Assembly (NCBI GenBank): GCA_036365455.1
Contig: JAWQUS010000009.1
Span: 3,874,001 to 3,938,000 of the forward strand
Length of the DNA: 64,000 nucleotides
Direction: 5' to 3'
Origin: Macrosoma leucophasiata
Lineage: Eukaryota > Arthropoda > Insecta > Lepidoptera > Hedylidae
Below are positions 1 to 11,213 of the stretch, piece after piece. The stretch's first letter is position 1; the number at the start of each line of letters is the position of its first letter. A model generated the notes under the pieces. It was not told the DNA's origin. It saw nothing but the letters and a program-made list of their open reading frames with translations, and ran no database searches. A program made the translations under genes and the position numbers.

Positions 1-215
1 TACTGTGCGGCTATATATTTCTTGATGGCTTGGAGCGATGATCCGCTGCGCTCTTTCAGCTCCTTGATGGCACTGTTCACCATTTCACTGGTCTTCGGGT
101 GAGTCGGTTTCGCCTTCGGTTTTTTCGCACCACCGGCCCCCGACGCGGAAGATTTCGGCTTCTTCGCGGGGGTCGCCGGCGCTGGAATATCGTTAGCTAC
201 GGCGGTATCGGCCAT
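1..215 (-). CDS. H1: Linker histone H1, N-terminal part (unit I, cut by window edge)
   Basis: Encodes the first 71 residues: the Ala/Pro/Lys-rich N-tail ([11 protein letters not shown]...) and the start of the winged-helix globular domain. Start ATG at 215-213. The sequence matches the complete H1 at 12173-12880, so the rest lies left of the window. Its 5' region is uninterrupted. Confidence 0.95.
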   Translation of the reverse strand, partial: MADTAVANDIPAPATPAKKPKSSASGAGGAKKPKAKPTHPKTSEMVNSAIKELKERSGSSLQAIKKYIAAQ

Positions 216-1292
216 TGTTATTCTAGATGTAATTATAAGGCAAAAAAATTAATTAATTACACACTGACACACGCGCACGCAACACACAAGCACTAACGCG
301 AACGAGCCAAGTATAAATTGTTGAATATTTAAAAGTAACAAGACGATATTTTTTTAGTTAGTTCTAAAAACAAACGCCAGTTAGCGCCACTGGTTAATAA
401 GAATGAAACAACACCGTCACGAAATCCTCGATGCCGCAAGACGTTTTCTCGTACAGGCACATAAAACTTTTCACTAACACGTGTCTATTCGAAAGCTTTT
501 TTTAAATAGAAATAATATAATTGAAGATTAAAACGAGCATATTGCGCGATGCGCATGAGACTGGTTGAGTTTTGATAGAACACATTCAGCGCCCGATGTT
601 GTTAGAGCGATGATATGAACGATTAAATTCTGTACTTGTCTTCGTACGAACCGGGACTCAAGTTTAAAATGATATTTTCTCTATTTAAAATCAATTTATT
701 CGCATTGCGGTCGCGGTATGTAAAGAGCGAAGGCCCCAACCTTATTTAGGATCGATTAACAGCCTACGTAAACCGTCCACGGGATGAATATCGAGACTCT
801 CATGACGGAGGTCGTAAAACACGCGTCGTCAAGAAGCAAGCACGACTCCATCAAAGGGACGAGGCGAGGTAGGATAATCGAATATAGCGTCGTTCATATA
901 ACATAGAGAGATACTTATTATATTCATATATATATATTTATATATAAATATATATAGTTATATACAAATGGGATCAATGATGAACGCTGAAATTAACCAT
1001 GATTCCCTCGCGCCTCCAGCCGCATAGTACGCGAAGCGCGAATCAACGATGAAATTTATTTATGTTTGTACTCATATTGTAATTATCGTATATGTATAAT
1101 ATAATTATTGTAATTATCATCATGTAACAACAACTACCACCACCACCAACCAATCTCTATATGTTGCTGACTAAAAGGTTGTCTGGAAGAAATCGCACTT
1201 TTTGCGATAAGACCGCCTTTTGTACTATTGTTCTTTCTTTTCTTGGTTTTATAATTTTGTTTATTTTTACCTGGTGTACAATAAAGTGTATG

Positions 1293-1328
<36 letters not shown>

Positions 1329-1590
1329 TATACACATACATACATTATTATTATAATATACATATATTTTTTTATACTTGGCTTATAATTCTTACATCCT
1401 ACGACGATCTAGCTTTGTGATTTTGTGCATGTATCAATACACCTCGACAGATATGTATTTATTTATGTATGTATGTGTGTATGTATGTATGTATGTGCAT
1501 GCATGTTATGAATTCAGAATATTTATAATAATTGACGCCTTGCATAGCGAAACTTGCATTACGTAAGATTGTATCAACTGATATATGTGC
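216..1590. other. H1-H4 spacer, unit I
   Basis: Contains the H1 5' region (216 to about 400; CCAGT...ACTGG inverted repeat near 377), then AT-rich DNA with (TA)n at about 926-962 and 1297-1325 and TGTA-type repeats near 1459-1500. No ORF with protein-like composition; short ORFs here are microsatellite translations. The same spacer recurs in units II-VI and is split by element 3 in unit IV. Confidence 0.8.
1297..1325. repeat. (TA)n microsatellite in H1-H4 spacer
   Basis: About 14 TA copies. Recurs near 13962, 26315, 40008, 48381 and 55659. Confidence 0.88.
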
Positions 1591-1606
1591 GGCCCTGAAA
1601 AGGGCC
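1591..1606 (-). terminator. Histone mRNA 3' stem-loop, H4 unit I
   Basis: Sense strand GGCCCTTTTCAGGGCC: 6-bp stem and 4-nt loop matching the metazoan consensus bound by SLBP and used for U7-dependent 3' cleavage. It lies 203 nt past the H4 stop, unusually far for this gene class. Confidence 0.92.
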
Positions 1607-1809
1607 TTTTTGTTAAAACAATAATTGTTTCATTTCTCCTTTAATATCCCGTTGTGTGCGTGTGGATATAGATCAATGCTTATTGTGTGTACTTGCTTGC
1701 TTGCTTGCTTATCATTCACGTGTTGTAACATTAATAATCGATCTTCAACGCACACGCAAGAGGAAAATGAAGATGAAGAAACAACGAAAGCCACGACGAA
1801 CCATCTCCT

Positions 1810-2784
<975 letters not shown>

Positions 2785-2800
2785 GGCCCTGAAAAGGGCC
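2785..2800 (-). terminator. Histone mRNA 3' stem-loop, H3 unit I
   Basis: Same 16-nt hairpin as for H4, 47 nt past the H3 stop, a typical distance. Confidence 0.93.
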
Positions 2801-2847
2801 TTTTTTTTTTGTTTAGGTAGAGGTAGGTAATATTACCATGTACTTTT

Positions 2848-3411
<564 letters not shown>

Positions 3412-3479
3412 CGAATGGACAGTGTTACTGTTGGCAAAGTGCCTCTACAGTGTAACCGGACAAAAGAGGCGCATAGCTC

Positions 3480-6400
3480 CTATGGGAGCTCGGCCTGGAT
3501 TAACGTAGTTGGCACTTCAGCGCGAGTGCCTTGCGGCCGCACTGTAGTGCCCACTGCGTGGGGAGAAGGTGGCGACGAGCCTAAGGGCACCTCCGAACGA
3601 GGTACGGGCCTCGGCTTAGGGCGTCTGCCAGGGGGGGTTAAAACTCGGCTCGGACTTGACCCGCGCACGGCAGAACGTGCGCTGGTCGTGAGAAATAAGG
3701 GTCCTCGTCGGCGCCGGCGCGGACGGTGTATCGATGTGGTGTGTGACTGTGTGTTCAGTGTGCGGGAGTCCTCTTCTGACAGAGGGGGGTTATTGACGGT
3801 AAAATCGTCATCGGGGTCGCCAAGTACATGGCGAGGCCTTCTAGTGACCTTCCTCCGGGAAGTTGAGGGGATATTTTTAGGAATGTAGTCGCACGCTTGT
3901 ACGACTAGTGGGTTCGGGTGGTGCGGTGCTTTGTCAAAGTAGCGTCGCGACGCGCACTTAAAGTAGTGAGATATCGTTGGTAACTCGAGGTCTTTATGAA
4001 GATCTATATTGCGAACGTATCGGGGCGCGCCCGTTGCGATTCGCATGAATCGGTTTTGAATCCTCTGTAGTTTATCGATATTCGTTTTACTAGTGTGCGC
4101 GAAAGCGACGCTAGCATAGGACATTATAGGACGTATACAAGCTTTGTAAATTGTCACTTTATGACGAAGTGCCATTTTACTAGCTTTTCCTATAAGTGGA
4201 TAGAGGCGACCTAGTACGAAGGCCGCACGGTTTCGGACCACTTTTATGTGCTCCGCGAAAGTCATGGTGGAGTTAAATGTGACACCTAGGTATTTGACAG
4301 TTTTTTGCCATGGTATTGGCTTGTCATACATAGTAATTTCCCTTGGTCTAAGGGACGGGATGGGATGGGACTCAGTTGCGCCGCGGTAGAACACCACGGC
4401 TGCACTTTTAAGAGGATTGACGTCTATGCGCCATAGGCGAAACCATTTTCCAAGCTTCCTGGCGGCTTTTTGGAGACGTTCAGTGGCACGATCTAAATTC
4501 CTGCCGGTCGTATATAGAGCGGTATCATCCGCGAAAAGCGCTAATTCTACCTTACGTGGGCGAGGTACATCACTAGTAAATAGTGAGTACAATAGAGGGG
4601 AGAGCGCTGAGCCTTGCGGCACACCAGCTCGAAGAGGTCGGGAAGTAGATAGGGTACCTTCTACCCTGTATCTGAATGTGCGATTTGTGAGATAATCGCT
4701 TATTAGTCTTACTAGTCGGTCGGGCACCCCTAACCGGTAGAGCTTACAAATAAGCCCTTGGTGCCACACTTTATCAAATGCCTTGGCGACATCGAAAAAG
4801 AGGGCTGCGGTTGGATGGGGTCTTCGAAACTGGAGACCGGTCAGGATGTGCTCCGTCAGACGGTGCACTTGATGAACGCACGAGTGTTTTGGTCTAAAAC
4901 CGAACTGCTCGTCCATCAGTATCTTTTTAGTGAGTGCCACTTCTTTTAATCTAGCTAGTATAAGCTTTTCGAAAATTTTGCCTAAAGTGTTAAGCAAGCT
5001 AATAGGGCGGTAACTGGACGGTTCGGTACGGGGCTTGCCCGGTTTGTGAATACCGATAACCGTTGCCGCTTTCCAGATGTTCGGAAATGCGCAGTTACTT
5101 AATAGTACATTGTAAATGCAGACGAGTAAGTATAATAATGCGGGGGAGAGATGTTTAACCATTTTATTGGTAATACCATCTTCCCCGGGAGATTTTTTAC
5201 TATGTAAATGGTGCACTATCTCCGTGACTTCCTCTAGGGTGACAGGGGGGATCGGATCGCCATCAGGGGGACGAGACAGTGCGGTCTCTACTTCCCTTTC
5301 CACCTCTTTGCGGTGTTTGGCATTTATTGGCGCTGTACTTGGTGTACATTGCGCTTCCAGACTGTCAGCTAAGCATTCGGCTTTTTCTGAGTCGTCAAAC
5401 GCAGGTACGTTTGTATTGGGACGGTTTAGGGGGGGCATGGTATTAAATACGTCGACCCCGATATATCGAGCAAAGCCCCAGTAAGCCTGGTGGCCCGGCT
5501 CGAGTTCGGACGTCTTTTTCCCCCACTGATCGTTGCGGATCTCGGTCATGCGCTCTTTAACCTCTCTTTCGAGGGAGCGCAATGTCCTCCGGCACTCTTC
5601 GGTGGGGTACGTATCGTATGCTCTGATGGCGGCTCTTTTTTCCGTGATCAGCTCTCTGACATCCTCCGGGAGCTCCCAGCGACGATCGTTCGCCACTACG
5701 ATCTCCCTTGAGCAGTCTTTGACGACTGTCTGGATGTGAGCAGTCACTAAATCAATAGCAGAGTTAGCGTCGTCTAGCGACTCTATATTGTCGGGGATTT
5801 GGTCAAGGAGTGGGGAGCTGGTGGCCTCAAAGGCGTCTCCCAGTCTTCCCCAGTCAATGATGGTCTTGGTCTTAGGGACCGCCGCCTCAGGCTGACCCAA
5901 GTGGATCAAAACTGGCCTGTGATCTGAGTCCAGGTCGTGTATGGTTTCAATGGAACGAAGGGTTAGCGTAACCCCCTTCAGAACAGAAATATCTAATACA
6001 TCGGGTCTACAATTTATATTATATGGATAATGAGTAGGCTCTATTGGTCCACAAATTTCATAATTAAAGACGTCAGTCAGTCCGTCTAGCTTTCGACCGT
6101 TACTATTGGTGACGGCAGAGTTCCAACGTGTATGCTTACTGTTTAGGTCGCCGCCTATGAATACGGCGCTACCTAGATCGAATAGAGCCTCCAGGTCGTC
6201 TCTGAGGATTGTCTTTAGTGGGCTTAGGTAAGCCGACACTATGACTAACGGACTGTGACCTGTCATTGCTATCTTACACACTGAGGCCTCGATATTCTCC
6301 AATTGTGGAGTTTCGAGGGGAACACAGTGTAGGCTATTTTTGTAATAAATGATGGTCCCACCGCCGCGTTTATTTAACCTATCGTTCCGCACCGAACGAT

Positions 6401-6581
6401 AGTTCGCGATCTTAGGGGTGCTTCTAGCCGGAGCTAAGAATGTTTCCTGTATTAGGAAGACATCTATCTCATGTGACTGCGCAAACTCCCTGACCTGATC
6501 TAGTTGACGACTCAGGCCGTTTGCGTTAAATATAGCGAGACTTAATGCTCGCGGTTTACACCTACAAGTGGACTTATCCAT
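3480..6581 (-). CDS. Element 1 ORF2: APE-type endonuclease and reverse transcriptase
   Basis: 1033 residues. N-terminal endonuclease with FNANGL (18-23), QETF (Glu46), GGDLN (Asp145, Asn147) and SDHRP (219-223). Reverse transcriptase with YRPISLL (524-530), EQFGFR (558-563), FFDVAKAFD (595-603), AGVPQGS (652-658) and catalytic FADD (683-686), then KYLGV thumb-side motif. The C-terminal 80 or so residues are Arg/Pro-rich and unlike the rest. Together these nick the target and copy the RNA in place (target-primed reverse transcription). The start overlaps the ORF1 stop by 8 nt (ATGGATAA), suggesting termination-reinitiation. All catalytic motifs are intact. Confidence 0.95.
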   Translation of the reverse strand: MDKSTCRCKPRALSLAIFNANGLSRQLDQVREFAQSHEIDVFLIQETFLAPARSTPKIANYRSVRNDRLNKRGGGTIIYYKNSLHCVPLETPQLENIEASVCKIAMTGHSPLVIVSAYLSPLKTILRDDLEALFDLGSAVFIGGDLNSKHTRWNSAVTNSNGRKLDGLTDVFNYEICGPIEPTHYPYNINCRPDVLDISVLKGVTLTLRSIETIHDLDSDHRPVLIHLGQPEAAVPKTKTIIDWGRLGDAFEATSSPLLDQIPDNIESLDDANSAIDLVTAHIQTVVKDCSREIVVANDRRWELPEDVRELITEKRAAIRAYDTYPTEECRRTLRSLEREVKERMTEIRNDQWGKKTSELEPGHQAYWGFARYIGVDVFNTMPPLNRPNTNVPAFDDSEKAECLADSLEAQCTPSTAPINAKHRKEVEREVETALSRPPDGDPIPPVTLEEVTEIVHHLHSKKSPGEDGITNKMVKHLSPALLYLLVCIYNVLLSNCAFPNIWKAATVIGIHKPGKPRTEPSSYRPISLLNTLGKIFEKLILARLKEVALTKKILMDEQFGFRPKHSCVHQVHRLTEHILTGLQFRRPHPTAALFFDVAKAFDKVWHQGLICKLYRLGVPDRLVRLISDYLTNRTFRYRVEGTLSTSRPLRAGVPQGSALSPLLYSLFTSDVPRPRKVELALFADDTALYTTGRNLDRATERLQKAARKLGKWFRLWRIDVNPLKSAAVVFYRGATESHPIPSLRPREITMYDKPIPWQKTVKYLGVTFNSTMTFAEHIKVVRNRAAFVLGRLYPLIGKASKMALRHKVTIYKACIRPIMSYASVAFAHTSKTNIDKLQRIQNRFMRIATGAPRYVRNIDLHKDLELPTISHYFKCASRRYFDKAPHHPNPLVVQACDYIPKNIPSTSRRKVTRRPRHVLGDPDDDFTVNNPPLSEEDSRTLNTQSHTTSIHRPRRRRRGPLFLTTSARSAVRGSSPSRVLTPPGRRPKPRPVPRSEVPLGSSPPSPHAVGTTVRPQGTRAEVPTTLIQAELP

Positions 6582-8211
6582 TGTAGGTGCCTAAGGGGTG
6601 GGAGGAGGGACGGGGAGCGGCGGTGAATTTATACTCGCCGATCCTATCAAGTAGGTCGGCGTAGTGCGTAATCACCGCGCACCTGTTTCTGTGATCGCCG
6701 TTTGTGCCTGCGATGGCGTGGGCGAATTCACGGAATTCCTTCATGTCGAAGGTTCCTAGAAAATCGAAGGCCTCCGCGATTACGTGCGCGTCGGCCGACA
6801 TTGGGGGAGCGGACTTAGGTTGGATGGGCCTGGCCGCTGGTGGGGGGCGCCTCTGTCCCATAGATTGGGGGGCGGCCACCTTGGGGGTGCGCGCCTGCGA
6901 CACCATGCTCGGGGGCTTGGCCCAGGCATTGGGGGTCGCAGGGGGCGCGGTGGAAAAGTGCGGTGAAGCACTTACATTGATGACTCGTTTGTTAGGAGTC
7001 GGAGTTGGCCGCTTGACCACCGCGATTTTAGCCTGCACCTGCGATGGCGCGGGTGCGTGGGCTTGCGGCGGTGCGGCCCTAGCGCTAGGGGCCTTGCGGC
7101 CCCTACCGCCTCTGGTGCCACGCGCTTTGCGGCGTGGGGCGCGTGGGCAACCGCGGTAGTTCGCGGTGTGCCCCGTCTGGCCGCAAAGTATGCAGCTCGG
7201 GGGCTCCTCACACGGTTTGGGGCGAGGGCAGTCTGCCGTGCCGTGGTCCCCGGTGCATTTAACGCACCTGGGGCGGGCGTAGCAATTACGGGCAGAGTGT
7301 CCGTATAGTTGGCACCTGTGGCATTGTCCGAGGAGCCCACGGTTGCGTGGTGCTTCTACCCGGATGCCAGTGAGGCTGCATATGGAGGTTAGCCCATAGA
7401 CACTCTTTCCATGGGGGGTCAGGGGCAGGGTTAGGAGTACCATATCGTACGGCTCCTTCGTACGGCCATCGTACATTCGGTGCACCTCTTGCACCGGGTA
7501 ATTTTGGGCCAGCAGATCCTCCTTGATGAGGTCTGTGCCCAGCTCCTTCGGGACGCGTCGCACCACGACGCGGAGCTGACGCTCTTCTTCTAAGGCATAG
7601 GTGTGGAATCCTATGTTGTCTGTGCGAAGCAGACGGGTGAGTGCACGGTGGTCGGCGCCAGTGCAACAGAGAATCCGAATTCCCTGTGGGGTGTTCGTCG
7701 CATGGGTGAATGCGACCTTTTGTGCGCGCATGATGCGCGACACGCGGTCCCATTCTCCCTTCTCGCGCAAGTAAATGGGCGGAGGCGGCTTCGGCTTTCT
7801 GGCCGGCGCCTCGGGGACTTGGGAGGGCCCCTGGGATGGTTGGCTGCGCGAGATGTCGCGCGCCTCGCCATCATGGGCCATGGGGACGGGAGAGGGGCTC
7901 GTAGGGCCCTCTGGGGATAGGGGCGTCTCGGCGGCCCTCTTCGGAGGCGGAGGGGAAGCCATCTTGCGCCCCTTACGCTTTCCGGAAACCGGAATAAAGT
8001 CCGAGTCGTCCGAGTCCACTTCGGACTCGGAGCGGGAAGGTGGGAGCACCGAAGTCATTTCGGCGTCCGGGGAGAGCGGCGACTCTAAGTCAGCCTGCGT
8101 CTGGGCGGGGGACTCCTGCGCCAGATGGGCCTGGAGGTCCTCGAATATGGCGCTGTGCTGGTTCTTAAGGAACTGCAGCACTGCTGCCAGCATTTGGCTG
8201 GTATCAGCCAT
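6574..8211 (-). CDS. Element 1 ORF1: Gag-like RNA-binding protein with three zinc knuckles
   Basis: 545 residues. Acidic, Ser/Pro-rich N-terminus, a basic KRKGRK stretch, a middle region of the type found before zinc knuckles in Jockey Gag proteins, then three Cys-His knuckles in succession (CHRCQLYGHSARNC, CVKCTGDHGTADC, CILCGQTGHTANYRGC) and a Pro/Ala-rich tail. Such proteins package the element RNA and help bring it to the nucleus or target. Whether this one contributes to histone targeting is unknown. Confidence 0.93.
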   Translation of the reverse strand: MADTSQMLAAVLQFLKNQHSAIFEDLQAHLAQESPAQTQADLESPLSPDAEMTSVLPPSRSESEVDSDDSDFIPVSGKRKGRKMASPPPPKRAAETPLSPEGPTSPSPVPMAHDGEARDISRSQPSQGPSQVPEAPARKPKPPPPIYLREKGEWDRVSRIMRAQKVAFTHATNTPQGIRILCCTGADHRALTRLLRTDNIGFHTYALEEERQLRVVVRRVPKELGTDLIKEDLLAQNYPVQEVHRMYDGRTKEPYDMVLLTLPLTPHGKSVYGLTSICSLTGIRVEAPRNRGLLGQCHRCQLYGHSARNCYARPRCVKCTGDHGTADCPRPKPCEEPPSCILCGQTGHTANYRGCPRAPRRKARGTRGGRGRKAPSARAAPPQAHAPAPSQVQAKIAVVKRPTPTPNKRVINVSASPHFSTAPPATPNAWAKPPSMVSQARTPKVAAPQSMGQRRPPPAARPIQPKSAPPMSADAHVIAEAFDFLGTFDMKEFREFAHAIAGTNGDHRNRCAVITHYADLLDRIGEYKFTAAPRPSSHPLGTYNG

Positions 8212-8625
8212 CTTGCGCTATGCGCAGAAAGGAAGTGTAACTCCCTGCCCGCTCGGGGCAGGGAGGTGTGTACCTTTCACTTATCTGATCCGGGATTTGT
8301 GAGTCCCGGTTGTGTACCTATAAACCTAGCTAGTGTAATAACAACCACTTACCTCGGTCCGGTCGGCTTGCGCCCGGACGGATAGTCCTAACACTAACCG
8401 ATCCGACACCACAACTAACTAAAACGCGTGACCTACGTCCCTACGTAACCGCTTGTACAGTCCGTAGCGTACACGTCGGAGCACTGAGCACTACACTAAA
8501 CGAACGCGAATAGACACCACGAACCAGGAAAACCTAAGACGCAGCACCGAGAAGCGTTCGCAGCGAGAGGGCTTGACGGGCACAACACAAAAATGGACTC
8601 GTCCGAAATGGACTCGTCCGTAGCG
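8212..8625 (-). other. Element 1 5' UTR with 15-bp tandem duplication
   Basis: 414 bp. Near the outermost end (8591-8620) a 15-bp block containing GGACTCGTCC is present twice. The block contains the self-complementary core GGACGAGTCC. No promoter motif could be assigned with confidence. Confidence 0.6.
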
Positions 8626-8645
8626 GTCTGCTTCGTACGGGCCAT
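8496..8645 (-). CDS. Chimeric short ORF: H3 start codon fused into element 1 5' UTR
   Basis: The right copy of the 137-bp duplication keeps the H3 ATG (8645-8643) and six full codons (MARTKQ). The frame runs on into the element for a total of 49 codons before TAG at 8498-8496. The H3 promoter (TATA 8777-8784) sits upstream, so a transcript from it would meet this frame before ORF1. The ORF is seen directly; its translation is inference. Confidence 0.45.
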   Translation of the reverse strand: MARTKQTATDESISDESIFVLCPSSPLAANASRCCVLGFPGSWCLFAFV

Positions 8646-8762
8646 GGCGAAACACAAACAAACACTCTTGGTATAATAAGATTAATTAAGGAACAACGAG
8701 CCGAGTTGTTTACTAACGCGTCCGTCCAACGTACCTACGGTCGAATCTCTGAACGCTTCGCG
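8626..8762. repeat. Target-site duplication of element 1, right copy (137 bp)
   Basis: Matches 3239-3375. Followed directly by the undisturbed H3 core promoter. Confidence 0.93.
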
Positions 8763-8776
8763 TGGATTCCGGACGA

Positions 8777-8784
8777 TATTTATA
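8777..8784 (-). promoter_or_regulatory. H3 TATA box, unit I (now drives element 1 side)
   Basis: TATAAATA on minus. In uninterrupted copies it is 132 bp upstream of the H3 ATG. Here it is joined to the element 1 5' end through the 137-bp duplication. Confidence 0.8.
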
Positions 8785-8847
8785 TTGAAATACGTTCCAT
8801 AAGCTAATCCCCACTCCCGTCTCAATCAACCCCTCTCTCACTCTTTC

Positions 8848-8898
8848 TCGCTCGCTCGCTGGCTCGCTCGCTCGCTCGCTCGCTCGCTCGTCCGTCCG
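8848..8898. repeat. (GCTC)n microsatellite in H3-H2B spacer
   Basis: Tetranucleotide run with one interruption, ending in TCCG repeats. Same array near 16126, 28479, 43267 and 50545 in units II-V, apparently of equal length. Confidence 0.85.
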
Positions 8899-8981
8899 TC
8901 TCTCTTTTTATATCACCATCCATCAAATCACACAAATTCATATTCCCTTCCTCTGGCCAGTCCGCCCGAAGCGCAATTTAA

Positions 8982-9033
8982 CAAAAAAAAAAAAAAAAAA
9001 AAAAAAATAAAAATAAAATAAAAAAAAAAAAAA
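8982..9033. repeat. A-rich tract in H3-H2B spacer
   Basis: Long A run broken by a few T. Repeated at about 16260, 28613, 43401 and 50679. May be an old poly(A) tail, but no element body is recognisable beside it. Confidence 0.8.
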
Positions 9034-9059
9034 TTATTCTTTCTTTCACTTATCATTAA

Positions 9060-9060
<1 letters not shown>

Positions 9061-9129
<69 letters not shown>
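9061..9129. repeat. (GTAA)n microsatellite
   Basis: About 17 perfect copies. Also at about 16339, 28692, 43480 and 50758, with no length change visible between units. Confidence 0.9.
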
Positions 9130-9253
9130 CTGACTGCCTGCCTGCCTCTCGAGCCACTTCTTCATTCCTATATCCTCCTAACTGAGCAGTGACAATTTAA
9201 TGATCATGAAAACAAATACGCAAACAAAACAAACGTTAAAAAATGTATTTATG

Positions 9254-9314
9254 GTATGTATGTATGTATGTATGTATGTATGTATGTATGTATGTATGTA
9301 TGTATGTATGTATG

Positions 9315-9345
<31 letters not shown>

Positions 9346-9346
9346 A
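9254..9346. repeat. (TATG)n followed by (CTAT)n microsatellite
   Basis: About 16 TATG-type copies then 7 CTAT copies. ORFs rich in MYVC here are translations of the repeat. Also at about 16532, 28885, 43673 and 50951. Confidence 0.9.
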
Positions 9347-9451
9347 TGTTTGTTTAATGTGTTTACACAAACGGCAGGCAGGCAGATTTGATTGATTGAT
9401 TGACGCGTTGTCCCCATGGAGAAAACATAAATTTCATACGATTCATATTGT

Positions 9452-9467
9452 GGCCCTGAAAAGGGCC
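9452..9467 (-). terminator. Histone mRNA 3' stem-loop, H2B unit I
   Basis: Same hairpin core (GGCCCTTTTCAGGGCC on minus), 73 nt past the H2B stop. Confidence 0.92.
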
Positions 9468-9540
9468 TTTTGAAAGCGAAGCGAGCGAAATGAACTTCAT
9501 TCATACACACAACAGGCGCGCAAGTGTCAGTCTCCTCACT

Positions 9541-9915
9541 TCACTTAGAGCTCGTGTACTTGGTGACCGCCTTCGTGCCCTCGCTCACGGCGTGCTTGGC
9601 GAGCTCGCCCGGCAGTAGGAGCCTAACGGAGGTCTGCACCTCCCTGGAGGTGATCGTCGAACGCTTGTTGTAATGGGCCAGACGGCTCGCCTCGGCTGCG
9701 ATCCTCTCGAATATATCGTTCACGAACGAGTTCATGATCGACATGGCCTTACTGGATATACCGGTGTCGGGATGCACCTGCTTGAGCACCTTGTAGATGT
9801 AAATGGCGTAGCTCTCCTTCCTCTTGTGCTTCTTCTTCTTCTTGTCGGACTTGGAGATATTCTTTTGAGCCTTGCCAGATTTCTTGGCGGCCTTACCACT
9901 TGTCTTGGGCGGCAT
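9541..9915 (-). CDS. H2B: Core histone H2B, unit I
   Basis: 124 residues starting [19 protein letters not shown], a Lys-rich tail with a [12 protein letters not shown] junction, histone fold with [17 protein letters not shown], and the conserved C-terminal AVTKYTSSK with the ubiquitination-site Lys. Pairs with H2A in the nucleosome. TREV-type positions read REVQTSV, where many insect H2Bs have REIQTAV. TATA-like AATAAAAA at 10052-10059 and hairpin at 9452-9467. Promoter intact in this copy. Confidence 0.98.
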   Translation of the reverse strand: MPPKTSGKAAKKSGKAQKNISKSDKKKKKHKRKESYAIYIYKVLKQVHPDTGISSKAMSIMNSFVNDIFERIAAEASRLAHYNKRSTITSREVQTSVRLLLPGELAKHAVSEGTKAVTKYTSSK

Positions 9916-10051
9916 TTTAAACGCACGAGCAATGCAACACTGTTATTAATTTAATAATACACACACGGTACGCACGCGGCGGGCGGCGAGAGAGATGTTT
10001 ACTGTACGAGAATCGAACAGTAAATGTATCCACATACCCCGAATGCCGAGG

Positions 10052-10059
10052 TTTTTATT
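10052..10059 (-). promoter_or_regulatory. H2B TATA-like box, unit I
   Basis: AATAAAAA on minus. The element 2 nick in unit II maps 14 bp past it; here that site (10037/10038) is empty. A CCAAT motif on + lies a little further upstream near 10118. Confidence 0.68.
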
Positions 10060-10195
10060 ACGCTACGGGTGCGCTACAAGTGGTGTTAGTAGATAGTTGA
10101 ACAATGGGGATTCGGACCAATCAGAGACGAAGACGCACGCAAGCACACCTCCCCCCCTCCCTGCCTCAACGTACAGCAAGACATAATTATTATTA

Positions 10196-10271
10196 CTAAT
10201 AAAAAAAATAAAAAAAAAAAAAAAAACATGTATTTTATATACGTATCTTCTAAGAAATTATGTCAGCCAAA

Positions 10272-10301
<30 letters not shown>
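10196..10301. repeat. Two A-rich tracts in H2B-H2A spacer
   Basis: A-runs at about 10200-10226 and 10269-10302, separated by about 40 bp. Repeated near 22556, 29830, 44619 and 51897. Confidence 0.8.
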
Positions 10302-10302
<1 letters not shown>

Positions 10303-10317
10303 TACCTAACACCGAAC

Positions 10318-10352
10318 GGTGCGGCGGGCGAGCGGAGCTCGCCCGCCGCACC
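10318..10352. repeat. GC-rich perfect hairpin between H2B and H2A, unit I
   Basis: 16-bp perfect arms (10318-10333 and 10337-10352) around a GGA loop, directly next to the A-run. Could be a replication or transcription barrier, or the remnant of a mobile element; function unknown. Confidence 0.75.
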
Positions 10353-10590
10353 CTTCGACCTAACCTGGCTAAGTCGGGGGCGCCCACGGTGCCAGTCTTG
10401 ACTGCCCAAGGAGAGATTCGATTCATTATTCTACTCCCCCTAATATTACTACCTGCGCTGCTGCTGTTCTACATACCATCTGGTTTATTTAAAATGTTCA
10501 ATAATATTACACTGTAATTGTTGTTGTAATTGACGGCTGCCGTTCGGAGAAACGTCTTCATTAATTAATTACTAACATGAAACATATTGT
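10353..10590. other. Remainder of H2B-H2A spacer, unit I
   Basis: No protein-like ORF. Mixed-composition DNA after the hairpin, with ACCTAAC-type motifs either side of it. Nothing further recognised. Confidence 0.6.
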
Positions 10591-10606
10591 GGCCCTGAAA
10601 AGGGCC
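10591..10606 (-). terminator. Histone mRNA 3' stem-loop, H2A unit I
   Basis: Same hairpin core, 112 nt past the H2A stop. Confidence 0.92.
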
Positions 10607-10718
10607 TTTTAACTAAGTAGGTATGTATAATTATGTTGCATTTTAAATATGTACGTATACATACACATACATCATAAAATATACCATACCCTACGTACGT
10701 ACGCTTAATAATTTAATT

Positions 10719-11102
<384 letters not shown>

Positions 11103-11213
11103 TTAATTAATGAATAAACTCACAATTACACAAGATAGCGTAACGCGCGCGCCAGCCAGCGATTCAACGAACGATCGGCAGGGAATAGATTTTTGGATTT
11201 AGCGTGCTCACGG

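Larger units (their letters stand above)
3376..8625 (-). mobile_element. Element 1: full-length Jockey-type non-LTR retrotransposon in the H3 promoter
   Basis: 5250 bp, sense strand minus. Parts in sense order: 5' UTR (8625-8212), ORF1 Gag-like (8211-6574), ORF2 endonuclease plus reverse transcriptase (6581-3480), short 3' UTR, 36-nt poly(A) (3411-3376 on minus). Flanked by 137-bp duplications. Both ORFs are open, so it may be active. The first-strand nick lies after 3375 on +, 14 bp past the TATA octamer of H3. Same insertion point as elements 4 and 6. No RNase H domain seen, as expected for the Jockey clade. Confidence 0.95.

Noticed and set aside
6780..7920. Several Ala/Arg/Pro-rich ORFs overlapping element 1 ORF1
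   Set aside because: Out-of-frame shadows of a GC-rich coding region.
8580..8625. Hammerhead-ribozyme-like core in element 1 5' end (GAGTCC...GGACGA)
   Set aside because: The stem II pattern is present, but the conserved CUGANGA reads CGGACGA and the following GAAA reads GAGT, so key core bases are missing.
3376..8625. Classification as R1 or R2 rDNA elements
   Set aside because: No 28S flanks; the ORF2 layout (APE endonuclease, no RNase H, Jockey-like motifs) and histone flanks fit the Jockey clade better. A phylogeny would be decisive.
9200..9391. ORFs rich in MYVC/IYLS
   Set aside because: Translations of tetranucleotide microsatellites.
10260..10517. 85-codon + strand ORF starting with poly-Lys
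   Set aside because: Begins in the A-run and crosses the GC hairpin; no conserved domain, so not called a gene.
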